Assembly (NCBI GenBank): GCA_035566895.1 | Contig: DATMQA010000081.1 | Location: 1 to 31,547, forward strand | Direction of reading: 5' to 3' | Source: DATMQA01 sp035566895 | GTDB lineage: Bacteria > Verrucomicrobiota > Verrucomicrobiia > Limisphaerales > UBA8199 | Length of the DNA stretch: 31,547 bases | Translations under genes and position numbers: made by a program | The notes under the pieces: model-generated | Told to the model about the DNA's origin: nothing | The model's input: the letters and a program-made list of their open reading frames with translations, nothing else | Database searches by the model: none | Shown here: piece after piece, positions 1 through 8,469 of the stretch | Position numbering within the stretch: the stretch's first letter is position 1 | Layout of the letters: each line of letters opens with the position of its first letter

Positions 1-126
1 TTCATGATCGCGCGCATAGTTCACAACCACCGCCGCGCCTTCCGCGCCGAAAGCTTTTGCAATGCCCGCTCCGATTCCTTTTGAAGCGCCTGTCACTATC
101 GCAACCTTATTGTCGAGTCGTTTCAT
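1..126 (-). CDS. SDR-family oxidoreductase, N-terminal part (cut by window edge)
   Basis: Reading the minus strand from an ATG at 126 gives 42 residues that run off the window. They hold the classic SDR dinucleotide-binding start: KVAIVTGASKGIGAGIAKAF (TGxxxGIG Rossmann motif), then a beta strand AAVVVNYAR. A purine-rich ribosome site (AGGAAAAGGA) lies about 7 bases upstream, which supports the start. SDR enzymes of this type are NAD(P)-dependent and often reduce 3-oxoacyl or sugar substrates; the substrate cannot be told from this part. The gene points away from the LysR gene at 397, the usual arrangement of a LysR regulator and its target. Confidence 0.9.
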   Translation of the reverse strand, partial: MKRLDNKVAIVTGASKGIGAGIAKAFGAEGAAVVVNYARDHE

Positions 127-144
127 AATGTGATCCTTTTCCTA

Positions 145-279
145 CTAGCGCTTGAGATCGATAACGATCTTTCCGTTTGGGTTTTCGTGTAGTCTCACCG
201 CTCCCATGCTCGAGGCAGCGAGGGCAAAGTCTTTGGTGCACAGGGTAGCTTTGATAAGGGTCGTTTCCTCGCGACCCGT
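145..279 (-). pseudogene. Probable C-terminal remnant of a zinc-type (MDR) dehydrogenase
   Basis: On the minus strand an open stretch of 44 codons, bounded upstream by an in-frame TGA, ends with residues GAVRLHENPNGKIVIDLKR and a TAG at 145-147. The pattern 'RLxENxNGKIVIDL' resembles the last helix and strand of medium-chain dehydrogenase/quinone reductases, compare the ends of the intact dehydrogenases at 17532 and 21265. No start codon or Rossmann fold precedes it, so it would be a leftover 3' end. It lies 18 bases upstream of the SDR in the same direction, suggesting an old dehydrogenase-SDR operon whose first gene was mostly deleted. The match is short and made by eye. Confidence 0.4.
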
Positions 280-342
280 TCAGCTTTTGGGTTTCTGTTT
301 ACTTTGCGACTTCGTTTCACAACGCCAACTTGGCTCTTTTGC

Positions 343-348
343 TATAAT
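343..348 (+). promoter_or_regulatory. Possible -10 box of the lysR promoter
   Basis: A perfect TATAAT lies 48 bases upstream of the LysR start. No good -35 box stands 16-18 bases before it, so the promoter would be weak or need an activator. Confidence 0.4.
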
Positions 349-367
349 GCCTCTAATACATCTTTAC

Positions 368-380
368 TATCGGGCTGATA
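368..380. promoter_or_regulatory. Candidate LysR-type box (T-N11-A dyad)
   Basis: TATC-gggct-GATA is an inverted repeat that fits the T-N11-A pattern of LysR-family binding sites. It lies between the possible -10 box and the lysR start codon, a position that would suit self-repression. Only one such dyad was noticed, and short dyads occur by chance. Confidence 0.4.
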
Positions 381-396
381 ACCATAGGGTATCGAA

Positions 397-1344
397 ATGG
401 AATTGCGACATCTCAGATATTTCATCGCGGTGGGAGAGGAGCAACATTACCGGCGAGCTGCAGAGCGTCTTCGCGTGGCTCAACCGGCGCTTTCCCGCCA
501 GATTCAGGAGTTGGAGGAAGAGATCGGTTTCAAACTCTTCGAGCGACTTCCACGCGGCGTAAAGATCAGCGAGGCAGGCAGATTGTTTCTCAAGGATGCC
601 CGCCAGATTCTTGAGCAAGTTGGCGAGGCCACCGTGCGCGCGAAGCGCGTGGCCACCGGGCAATCAGGGACATTGCAGGTAGGGTTCGTGGAAAGCATAT
701 CCTGGCATGGGGTGGTACCCGATGCGTTCCGCCAGTTCAGGAAGCAACAGCCTGCTGCTGAGTTGCAACTCAAGCCGATGAGTTCGCTGGAGCAGATTCA
801 TGCAGTGCAAGCCGGACGATTGGACGCGGGCTTTGTATTTACGATCGCAAACATAGACCACAGCCTGGCGCGATTGGAAGTGGCGGTGCTTAGCCTCCTT
901 TTGGCTGTGCCCAAAGGACATCCGCTAACAAAACTTAAGAAGCTCCGGCTAAAGGATTTGGCCGAAGCTTCCTTTATTTGGTTTCCGCGCCGAGAAAGTC
1001 CGATGTATTACGACCGTCTAATGCATGAATGCTTTCGTGGCGGACTGAAGTCGCCCCGAATCATGCAAGAGGCAGTGAATGAAGCGACGATTCTCAGTCT
1101 GGTCTCGTGCAGGATGGGCGTGGCATTTGTCAGCAGTGCAACACGCTGGCGCTGCCCGCAGGGTATAGTTTTGCTGTCGGTCGCTGATTTGGATTTGCCC
1201 CTGCCGTTTGAGCTGACTTGGCGCAAAGATAACGGGTCCCCATTGCTCGCCAATTTCGTAGCTGCTGTGCGTGTATTACCGGAGGTTGTGGTATTTGCGA
1301 AAAGTGCGAACCAAAGGACCACGTCGTCGACAATCCGCGGATAA
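397..1344 (+). CDS. LysR-family transcriptional regulator
   Basis: The 315-residue protein has the full LysR layout. Residues 1-60 form the winged helix-turn-helix (MELRHLRYFIAVGEEQHYRR start, then AQPALSRQIQELEEEIGFKL and LFER). A linker helix follows to about residue 90, then a periplasmic-binding-protein-like effector domain of about 200 residues. The length is normal for the family. An AGGG lies about 9 bases before the ATG. It is divergent from the SDR gene at 126, which is the likely target together with the dehydrogenase remnant between them. The effector cannot be inferred. LysR proteins usually act as tetramers that bend promoter DNA and respond to a small metabolite. Confidence 0.95.
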   Translation: MELRHLRYFIAVGEEQHYRRAAERLRVAQPALSRQIQELEEEIGFKLFERLPRGVKISEAGRLFLKDARQILEQVGEATVRAKRVATGQSGTLQVGFVESISWHGVVPDAFRQFRKQQPAAELQLKPMSSLEQIHAVQAGRLDAGFVFTIANIDHSLARLEVAVLSLLLAVPKGHPLTKLKKLRLKDLAEASFIWFPRRESPMYYDRLMHECFRGGLKSPRIMQEAVNEATILSLVSCRMGVAFVSSATRWRCPQGIVLLSVADLDLPLPFELTWRKDNGSPLLANFVAAVRVLPEVVVFAKSANQRTTSSTIRG

Positions 1345-1881
1345 AGGCGCGGTGGGTTGTCTCAGTCGACCCGCCTCGTTGATTCACGCCTCTTCGCTTC
1401 CAAAGGACTGTCAGCAAAAACGTCAGCAAAGGTGTTGAGAAGGTGCTGAGTCAGGTAGTGGCGCTGTAGTGCTTGACTCATCGGCAAAATCGGGCATTTT
1501 TGAGGCAGAAAACGACGCTTGAGGCGTTCGATTCCGACCCTCGCTTCCAAGTTTCTATAAATTAACCACTTACGTAGAATAACTGGTTCAATTCCCCGTG
1601 TTTTAACTGAATAGGCGTTGGTTGAAAACCGACCCTCGCCTTTGGCTGTAAACCAGCACCCTCGTACATCACTGGGCAATGTCCATGCCAGTCTGACCTC
1701 CAGTAAGGGATGATGTCTCGTCGCAAAACATTTTTCCTGATGGTGCGTAACAGGAAAGATCGCCTCGTGCGGCTTTCAATACGCAGTTTAATACTTGGTT
1801 AGCGAGGTGTTACCTGGTTTGCGATTTATTACCCGCTTTGCCATTTTGCGCCCGGCCTGCGGCCTTTGCAAACAAGTTTCT
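1345..1881. other. Gene-free stretch between convergent genes, with tRNA 3'-end fragments
   Basis: No reading frame here has protein-like composition or a recognisable family. The stretch separates the convergent lysR and GH99-like genes. It holds a fragment resembling the 3' end of a tRNA-Cys gene (1526-1549) and a second partial match (1627-1640), described separately. The sequence from 1680 to 1881 shows nothing I recognise. Confidence 0.6.
1526..1549 (+). repeat. Fragment resembling a tRNA-Cys 3' end (T loop to CCA)
   Basis: The 24 bases run from GTTCGATTCCGAC through CCTCGCTTCCA: the T loop, the 3' half of the T stem, an acceptor 3' strand, a U73 discriminator and CCA. U73 before CCA is typical of tRNA-Cys. 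The 5' half of the T stem does not pair, and no D or anticodon arm precedes it, so it is not a whole tRNA. Such T-loop-to-CCA pieces are the usual core left by tyrosine-integrase insertion. The core CCGACCCTCGC recurs at 1629-1639. Confidence 0.5.
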
Positions 1882-4386
1882 TTATGGGGAAACAAGACGG
1901 AAAAATGCGCTGCCGTTCACAGCGTTGATGGGAATGAAAATCCGGTTTGTGGCATCTGAACCGGAAACATTCACCCAGTTCGTGCCCAGCCCTTCGTCAA
2001 TCGAATTGGTCTGCATCTGCAACCACCAGCCGGTGTGGTCGGCCGGCCAGCCAACATAAATTTGGCCGCCGTTATTCCCGAAGGTGATTTGGGGCGAAAC
2101 AGTGGACACCGGACGTGCGCTGACCTGGGCCGAATTGGTGCTCTCGCCAAACGAATTCGCCGCCGAGACGACAAAGTAGTAAAGAGTGCCGTTGACCAAA
2201 CCGGTATTGGTGTAGACGAGACCCGTGACGTTCGTTGACGTGGTGTAAGTCCCGCCGCTCACGGTCGCCAGTTTCACATTGTAGCTGGTCGCATTGGTGC
2301 TGGATGCCCAGGACAGTTTGACCTGGCCATTTGAGGTCAGCGTAGCGGTCAGGCCGGTCGGCGCGGCGAGCAGGGGCAGAATTTCTATTCCGCTGGACTT
2401 GGCGTTGTCTTTGCCGGGGATGTCCATGTATTGGATGATGATTTGTCCGCTGCCGTTGGCGGTGGCGGTGAATTCCCTGACCGTCGCCTTGTTCATCGCT
2501 CCCGTGGCAGCGAAGATGTCAAAATTCGTCAACACTTGGGTGCCATTGATGGAGACATTGAAGACGCGGATGCCTGTGGCATTGTAAAAAATTTCCGCGA
2601 AGTGCAGCCGCGCCTTGTAACTTGTCCCGGCGATCAGATTCGGGAATGTATAAGTATTATTATTCCAGCGTTCAGTTTGATAAACCGCCTGTGGCGCGGG
2701 GTTGGTCACGCCGCTGGTGTCAATGGTCGCCGAGGTTGAACCGGCTGTGCCGCCGGAAAAAAAGGCGTCGGCCATGAATGGCCTGGCTGCGCCGCCGCCC
2801 GAATTCACCTGATAATAGGTCTGCGGCACAACGCTGGCGGGCGCGGAGTTGGAACTTTCTCCAAGTGAATTCACCGCGCTGACGACATAGTAATAAGTCG
2901 TGCCGTTGCTCACGTTTTTATCGGTAAAGCCGATAAGACCCACGTTCGTGGCAATGGTCGTGTAAGTTCCGCCGTCAATGGTGGCGCGCTTGACGTTGTA
3001 GCTTAAAACATCTGCCGCACCCGTGACCGCTGTCCAATTCAAAGTGACTTGCCCGTTGCCAAAGCCAGCCGTTAAACCTGTCGGCGCGGAAGCAATCACG
3101 AGCGGCAGCATGGGAACAGTCGGGCGCGTGAACGTGAACGCAATTTGTCTTTTCAACATTTTGTCACCGTCGCCGGTGAGCCTCAAGTAATAGTCCGACG
3201 AACAAGGCACGCCATCCTGATTCAGGGTAAAATAAAGATTGGTCGAGCCGACCGGCTCCATCGAGGCGTTTTCCGCCGTGCAGGCAATCTGGTTGCCTTC
3301 ATTGAACTCGTCGAACATGGATATGTAAATACCTTGAACGCCCAAATTGATCAGGTCGGCGAACTGTCGCCACATGAAATCACCGTGCGCACGCTGGCCG
3401 TTGTCGCCGGGTAGAACACACGGCTGATAATCAATGCCATTGGCATTGCAATATGCGAGGTCTCCTGTCTGTGGATTGGCAAGAAAATTATCCACATCGT
3501 TGGCATTGCCGATTCGCCCGACCATCCACGGCGAAATCATGTTGAATGCGCTATACGCGCTTAAGAAATTGGTTCTGGAATCACTGACGCCGGTGCGCCA
3601 CCAGGTCGGCACGCCGCCAATCACGTAACAACCTTGACTCTTGAACCAATTGATCACCGAGGCGCACGTGGCAGCGTCCCATGGATGGTTGGAATCGTTG
3701 AAACCAAATCCCCAGATGCACACCACCGGCTTGCCGTTTTGCATCGCATACATGGGGGAATTGGTAATGTGCAACTGAACCATGACATTAGTCCAGTCGT
3801 ATTCGATCTGGGCGGGCATCGCGTTGCTGGTCCAACCACTGACGTCATACATGATGTAGAATTTTACGCGGTAAGACTGTGCCGCATTCATCACTTTTAC
3901 CGCCATATCGTTGCGCGTCGGGCCTTCGCCGCCGATGGTGAAACCGGTGCCGCTATAAGGATCGAAGCGTTGCAACGCCGCAGTATCAATCCCGTTCTCC
4001 GCCATCCAGCGAAAGTGGGTGTTGACCGTTTGCTGGTCGTAGGAAGAAAACAACATCGCCGGCTGGCCGTTGCCAAAATTTGTAAAACCTGTCTGATAGC
4101 CCGTGCTGAATTGCCGCATGTCCGGCCAGCAATGGATATGATTGGTAAGCGTGACCGGCGTTGGCGTGGCACCACCGCTGTAGTGCCACCAACTGTTGAT
4201 CGGCGCGCCATCACCGACGCAGGCGAACCATCCCTGATACCCCACCGTCACTTTGCCGACCACATCACCGGGCGGACTGGCGGCCAACGAAGGTTTACTG
4301 ATGAACAAAGCGGCGCAGATCCCGCCTAAAGCGAATAAAAATTTGCCAAAACGAGTAGTGAATTTGACTTTTACAACTTTTGCCAT
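1882..4386 (-). CDS. Secreted GH71/99-like protein with FN3 and malectin modules
   Basis: 834 residues. An N-terminal signal peptide (positive start, then a hydrophobic run ending near ASPPG) sends it out of the cytoplasm. Residues about 40-415 match the GH71/99-like fold: GYQGWFACVGDG at the start, YDVSGW, VVCIWGFGFND, GGVPTWWRTG and, near residue 358, MFDEFNEGN. The last is the counterpart of the catalytic 'EWHEG' stretch of GH99 endo-alpha-mannosidases. A fibronectin III module (about 433-520), a malectin-like carbohydrate-binding module (about 525-670), a second FN3 (about 672-760) and an FFRLVSP-ending C-terminal module follow. The ATG has a good GGAGA site. It starts 13 bases after the other GH99-like gene, so the two form an operon. 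Alpha-mannan cleavage is an inference from the family. Confidence 0.85.
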   Translation of the reverse strand: MAKVVKVKFTTRFGKFLFALGGICAALFISKPSLAASPPGDVVGKVTVGYQGWFACVGDGAPINSWWHYSGGATPTPVTLTNHIHCWPDMRQFSTGYQTGFTNFGNGQPAMLFSSYDQQTVNTHFRWMAENGIDTAALQRFDPYSGTGFTIGGEGPTRNDMAVKVMNAAQSYRVKFYIMYDVSGWTSNAMPAQIEYDWTNVMVQLHITNSPMYAMQNGKPVVCIWGFGFNDSNHPWDAATCASVINWFKSQGCYVIGGVPTWWRTGVSDSRTNFLSAYSAFNMISPWMVGRIGNANDVDNFLANPQTGDLAYCNANGIDYQPCVLPGDNGQRAHGDFMWRQFADLINLGVQGIYISMFDEFNEGNQIACTAENASMEPVGSTNLYFTLNQDGVPCSSDYYLRLTGDGDKMLKRQIAFTFTRPTVPMLPLVIASAPTGLTAGFGNGQVTLNWTAVTGAADVLSYNVKRATIDGGTYTTIATNVGLIGFTDKNVSNGTTYYYVVSAVNSLGESSNSAPASVVPQTYYQVNSGGGAARPFMADAFFSGGTAGSTSATIDTSGVTNPAPQAVYQTERWNNNTYTFPNLIAGTSYKARLHFAEIFYNATGIRVFNVSINGTQVLTNFDIFAATGAMNKATVREFTATANGSGQIIIQYMDIPGKDNAKSSGIEILPLLAAPTGLTATLTSNGQVKLSWASSTNATSYNVKLATVSGGTYTTSTNVTGLVYTNTGLVNGTLYYFVVSAANSFGESTNSAQVSARPVSTVSPQITFGNNGGQIYVGWPADHTGWWLQMQTNSIDEGLGTNWVNVSGSDATNRIFIPINAVNGSAFFRLVSP

Positions 4387-4399
4387 TTAGGGGGTCTCC

Positions 4400-6586
4400 T
4401 CACGGTGGTAAGATCGGGACGGTAGTTTGCAAGGGAATTTCGCCGCGCAACGTCTTGCCAGCCTCATTTGCCAGCCGCAAATACCAGTCGCTCTTAAGAG
4501 TTATTCCATCGCAATCCAGTGCCAGGAATTTGCCTTGAGCAGGCAGTTGGGCAGCCGTTGGCACAAGCTTGTACATCGCCGTCCCTTCGTTGACTTCATC
4601 AAACATCGCGCCGTAAATCATGTTACAACCCGCATGCACATCGTCATAAACCTGTCTCCAATAGAACGAGCCGCCATTGCGTGGAATCTGGTTGAGTGGG
4701 CCGCCATTTTCATTGTACCAGGAAAAACCGGGGAAAACCACGGGCATATAATCAATTCCGTTCGACTTGCATTCGGCGAGATCCGGTATGGTGATGTTCG
4801 CCGTATAACTGTCTGCACCCGCGTTGTCGCCAAACCTGCCAACCGCCCACGGACTTATGAGATCGAACGAAAGATAGACGGGGGTCCACGCGGCGTTGGT
4901 GTACGAATCACCCTGCAGTGTGCGCCAATACGTCGGCACACCGCCCATCACGGTGACTCCTTGGGATTTGAACCAATTGATTACCGTTTGTGCCTGCTGC
5001 GGCGAAGCCAGATGGTTCCCGTCATTAAAACCAAACCCCCAGATAGCCACCACGGGTTTGCCTTTGTGGTGAAGATTCCGTGTGCTGTTCGTAATGTGCA
5101 TGGTGTTTACCAGGTAACGCCAGTCGTTGGTGATGTTGCTGATGAGGGTGTTGGTAGGCTGTCCGCTGACGTCATACATGATGGCAAACACCCGCCCCCA
5201 GGCTTCCGCTCCCGCACGGACATTGGCCGTAACCTGGTTACGGAAAGAATAAAATTGCGGACTGGAAAGATCGGTCAGGAAACGTTGTAGAAATACGCCG
5301 TCAAGTTGATTCTCTTGCATCCATTGGAAATGGCGGAGAACGGTTTCTTGCACGGCGGACGAATAGAACTGAACCGGACTGCCATTCGAGTAGGTCATCC
5401 CTGTGCTAAAAAGCTCGTTCGAGGTGAACTCGGATGTGTCCGGGAGAAAATCCGTGTTAACGTTAGCAGCCGTCGGCGTCTGGTTGTGAAACCAATGCCA
5501 CCACTGATTTGGCGCCGAACCGTCATTCGGACATGCGAACCAGCCTTGATAGCCCATCAACAATTTGCCATTCATGGTGGTGGCATCAACCCCATGATTC
5601 AGACTGAAGAAAGTTTTCTGACTCGACAAAGGTAAAATGACATCGTTAGTCCCGTTGGCGGTGATGACAGTGTTGGTCAAGGATTGCCAGACGACCGGCG
5701 CGATGAGATTGGTGGTGGACTGCAATCCAAAATAGACGGAAGAAGTCGGCCACGAAAGCACTAGATTGGTCCCCGATAGTTGGATGGAAAGATAAGCTGT
5801 GTTGCTGGAGGCGCTACTACTTGCAGTAGCGGTGATTGTGGTGGTATTGGCGGTTCCGTTGTAATTACACGCAACGGTACCCGCGCCGCCATACCCGGTA
5901 ATCTTGCTGCCAGCGATAAAGCTCTGCACCGAGGCCACTTGATTGCCAGCAATGACTACCGTTCCACCCCCAATGTCCAGCACAGAACCGCTGCCCTGAA
6001 TCGAGTTGGCAGCCCATTGGGAAAGAGTCAATGTGCCGCCGTTGATGTGCATGATGCCCGTGCCGCCGCTAAAGCCCAGCCCGAAGGCGCCTTCAACCAA
6101 CGCCGTCCCGCCATTCATGATGAACGTGCCAATTGCCCCGGGATTTAGACCGATCCACAGGTGATAGTTGAAGGTTACTGAGCCGCCGTTCTCAATGTCC
6201 ATTTCACCGGTATTGCTATAGCCAATAGCCGTCCAGGCATAAGTGTCATTATTGCCTGCCTTGTTGTCCCCGGCAGACAGGCTGCCACCATTGGTGACAA
6301 TGAGAACGCCCCCCGGTCCGCCATCACCGATGGTTACCTGGCAACCGCCAACCACACTGTTCACGATGCACGGCGCGGCACCGGCATAAAAATACGCCTT
6401 ATACCCATTTGTAGGGACGACGCCCCCGCTCCAGTTGCCATGGGTGGTCCAAATGTCGTCCGAAGGCTGGGTGGGGTTGCCTGCCGGATTCCATGTCGTT
6501 GCAGCAAGTTGTGCCCTCGCCAAAACACCCGCGCCGAGCAGAAACCACACCCCAACTCCGCCACAAAGTTTGCGCAGGTTTCTCAT
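4400..6586 (-). CDS. Secreted beta-solenoid / GH71/99-like fusion protein
   Basis: The chosen ATG at 6586 gives a 728-residue protein that begins with a clean signal peptide (MRNLRKLCGGVGVWFLLGAG, cut near ARAQ). The frame stays open to an ATG at 6679, but that extension would bury the signal. Residues about 25-270 are a glycine/asparagine-rich repeat region typical of right-handed beta-solenoid or autotransporter-like passengers (LIVTNGGSL, FIMNGGTALVEG, MHINGGTLTLSQW). A short beta module resembling the FYR-type C-terminal module follows to about 337. The GH71/99-like domain is last: GYQGWFACPNDGS, YDVSGQ, VVAIWGFGFNDGNH, GGVPTYWRTL and MFDEVNEG near residue 663. It ends 13 bases before the next GH99-like gene. 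Confidence 0.82.
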   Translation of the reverse strand: MRNLRKLCGGVGVWFLLGAGVLARAQLAATTWNPAGNPTQPSDDIWTTHGNWSGGVVPTNGYKAYFYAGAAPCIVNSVVGGCQVTIGDGGPGGVLIVTNGGSLSAGDNKAGNNDTYAWTAIGYSNTGEMDIENGGSVTFNYHLWIGLNPGAIGTFIMNGGTALVEGAFGLGFSGGTGIMHINGGTLTLSQWAANSIQGSGSVLDIGGGTVVIAGNQVASVQSFIAGSKITGYGGAGTVACNYNGTANTTTITATASSSASSNTAYLSIQLSGTNLVLSWPTSSVYFGLQSTTNLIAPVVWQSLTNTVITANGTNDVILPLSSQKTFFSLNHGVDATTMNGKLLMGYQGWFACPNDGSAPNQWWHWFHNQTPTAANVNTDFLPDTSEFTSNELFSTGMTYSNGSPVQFYSSAVQETVLRHFQWMQENQLDGVFLQRFLTDLSSPQFYSFRNQVTANVRAGAEAWGRVFAIMYDVSGQPTNTLISNITNDWRYLVNTMHITNSTRNLHHKGKPVVAIWGFGFNDGNHLASPQQAQTVINWFKSQGVTVMGGVPTYWRTLQGDSYTNAAWTPVYLSFDLISPWAVGRFGDNAGADSYTANITIPDLAECKSNGIDYMPVVFPGFSWYNENGGPLNQIPRNGGSFYWRQVYDDVHAGCNMIYGAMFDEVNEGTAMYKLVPTAAQLPAQGKFLALDCDGITLKSDWYLRLANEAGKTLRGEIPLQTTVPILPP

Positions 6587-6890
6587 CACAACACACTCGC
6601 AGTGAAGCAACATTATACATCTGTAATCCACAAAATAGAAAGGGCTTCTAATCTCCCCGGCCCTGCACAAGAAATTCAATTAACTAAAACCGCGCGAGAG
6701 GGCCAAAAACGGTTCTTTTGGCACAAAGGCGATTTCCTGCTTAAAGAATAGCCACCCTCCCATCAGTTTGCCATCCCCGAAAGTGGGGATACCAGTGCGC
6801 CGCCATTCGGTTAATCTTAAAAGGTGCCCAAAAAAATGTTGAGGCATAAAAGCGCCAACAAAGATCAATAACAATAACGCAAACCCAACT
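6587..6890. promoter_or_regulatory. Divergent promoter region of the two solenoid genes
   Basis: About 300 bases separate two divergent genes with related N-terminal domains, so it should hold both promoters. A hairpin with 6-bp arms (ATCCCC-gaaagt-GGGGAT) lies at 6773-6790. I could not pick convincing -35/-10 pairs, and no coding frame here looks real. Confidence 0.45.
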
Positions 6891-8234
6891 ATGAAAAAAA
6901 TGTTAAAATCCTCTCGAGTTTTCAAGGCCCTGCTTCTGGCCGGCCTGCTCGCCGGGCCGATGCTGGCCTTCAACGCTATGGCCCAGAGTCGGGAAGACAT
7001 CCATTGGTCCCCGGTGGACATCTCCACTGACGGGAGCGGCAACCAATACGCTTACTGGGACGATGCTAACAACTGGACCGGCCATGTCGTGCCCGTCGTT
7101 TATGACACAAATCAGGTGAACACTTTTTACAATGCCGCATTCGACAGTGCCACTGTTGCTTGTCTCGTAACCAATAACACTCAGGTCACTGGGGTCGGCC
7201 AGCTGATGGCAGGCTTCGGAGGAGGCGGAACGCTGGTGATCACCAATGGTGCCCAATTTCAGGCGGGGTTTCACAATGGTGGAGATTGGACTGGAATAGG
7301 CTTTGTGGCTGGACCTGGGACTTTGATTGTTGGCCCGGGCAGCGACTTCACTTGCGCTTCACATCTCTGGGTGGGACAGGGAACCGCTAACCAAGGCACG
7401 GTGATCATTAACGGCGGCACGCTTCATATTCCAAATGGGCAGTTGGGCGTGAGTTGGAATGGAACCGGTGGCACCAACTATATTTTCATCACCAACGGCG
7501 GTGCATTGTACATGTCGCAATGGTCTTCCCAAACGCTGGGCGCACCTGGAAGTGGCAGCGCAAACATTGGTATAATGGACATCGGAGCCAACTCCCAAGT
7601 GGTGATCACAAACAATCAATTAGGTTATATGCATACCTTGGTGACAAATGGTCAGCTCATCGCTTTCGACGGTCTGGGCACAATCTCTGCGGTCTATAAT
7701 CCGTCGGCTAACATCACTGTCCTTACGGGTCTTGCACCCTCTGGCAGCGATACGCCAGTATTCAGCCTTCAACCTTCAAATTCGATCGTTTCGTTAGGCG
7801 GCACGGCCAACTTAACAGCGGCTGCCTCGCCCGCAACCGGCTATCAATGGCTGTTTAATTCCGCGCCCCTCGCGGACGGCAACGGGATTTCCGGCTCGCA
7901 CACTGCCCATCTAACCATTGCAAATTTCACTGCTGCCGAGACTGGGATCTATTCCGTGGTGGCTACCAACACGGGTGCTGTTAGTCAGAACGATCGCAAT
8001 TATGCATCGAGCCAAGGAGTCTCAGTGACTGCTGAGTCGTTCAACCTATATCCCGTCATCACAATTAACGGCGTTAACGGCAACACGTATGTAGTTCAGT
8101 ATACCACCTCGCTGACGCCGCCAGTGACTTGGACTGGGTTGTCGACGAACACAGTCGGAGCCGGCCCGCTGTATGTCGTCGATACCGCTACGCCGTTGAG
8201 CATCAAGCGGTTTTATCGGGTGCTCCAACCATAA
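6891..8234 (+). CDS. Secreted beta-solenoid protein with Ig-like and FYR-type C-terminal modules
   Basis: 447 residues with an N-terminal signal peptide (KALLLAGLLAGPMLAFNAMA, cut before QSRED). Residues about 35-285 are solenoid-like repeats rich in G, N and T (LVITNGAQFQAG, VIINGGTLHIPNG, IFITNGGALYMSQW, MDIGANSQVVITNN). They parallel the N-terminal half of the fusion protein at 4400-6586, including the shared HLWIG/HLWVG and LxMSQW/LTLSQW steps. An Ig-like domain (about 290-380) and a C-terminal module ending IKRFYRVLQP follow. No catalytic domain is seen, so a surface or glycan-binding scaffold role is an inference. The gene is divergent from the fusion gene and convergent with the GH95-like gene. 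Confidence 0.8.
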   Translation: MKKMLKSSRVFKALLLAGLLAGPMLAFNAMAQSREDIHWSPVDISTDGSGNQYAYWDDANNWTGHVVPVVYDTNQVNTFYNAAFDSATVACLVTNNTQVTGVGQLMAGFGGGGTLVITNGAQFQAGFHNGGDWTGIGFVAGPGTLIVGPGSDFTCASHLWVGQGTANQGTVIINGGTLHIPNGQLGVSWNGTGGTNYIFITNGGALYMSQWSSQTLGAPGSGSANIGIMDIGANSQVVITNNQLGYMHTLVTNGQLIAFDGLGTISAVYNPSANITVLTGLAPSGSDTPVFSLQPSNSIVSLGGTANLTAAASPATGYQWLFNSAPLADGNGISGSHTAHLTIANFTAAETGIYSVVATNTGAVSQNDRNYASSQGVSVTAESFNLYPVITINGVNGNTYVVQYTTSLTPPVTWTGLSTNTVGAGPLYVVDTATPLSIKRFYRVLQP

Positions 8235-8248
8235 CACGCGAGCGTTAT

Positions 8249-8287
8249 GGGCGACGAGGGATAAGGTTCTTAATTCCCTCGTCGCCC
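8249..8287. terminator. Strong hairpin after the solenoid gene, probable terminator
   Basis: Two 13-base arms, GGGCGACGAGGGA at 8249-8261 and its exact complement at 8275-8287, are separated by 13 bases that can partly pair (TAAG/CTTA). It begins 15 bases after the stop codon of the plus-strand gene. There is no clear T run, so it may work by structure alone or help protect the transcript end. It lies between convergent genes and could act in both directions. Confidence 0.6.
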
Positions 8288-8404
8288 GTCCCAAACGAGC
8301 AGGATGCTCGGCGGGGCCGGGTGAATTGCCGTTTGCGCGCCTCCGAAGCGTGCTTTTGCTGCGGTTGATGCAAAAGTGAGGAGTCGCTGTGTGGGAAAAG
8401 CTTT

Positions 8405-8427
8405 CCCGCTCCTCGTCTGGGAGCGGG
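8405..8427. terminator. Hairpin after the GH95-like gene
   Basis: CCCGCTCC at 8405-8412 pairs exactly with GGAGCGGG at 8420-8427 across a 7-base loop. It lies about 43 bases beyond the minus-strand stop at 8470. No T tract follows. A second small palindrome, GGGAAA-agc-TTTCCC, overlaps its left edge. Confidence 0.4.
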
Positions 8428-8469
8428 CGGATGTTTCGTTAGAGTGGCAAATACGGAACTGCCTTGGGT

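Noticed and set aside
1526..1549. A complete tRNA gene at this site
   Set aside because: There is no pairing 5' T stem, D arm or anticodon arm upstream; only the 3' end is present.
1362..1679. 105-residue minus-strand frame in the gap after lysR
   Set aside because: Its 'EARVGIE' stretch is the translation of the tRNA-like 3' end, and the rest shows no family features.
3634..4329. Long plus-strand frame (231 codons) within the GH99-like gene
   Set aside because: It is a shadow of the minus-strand gene and has no ribosome site or domain.
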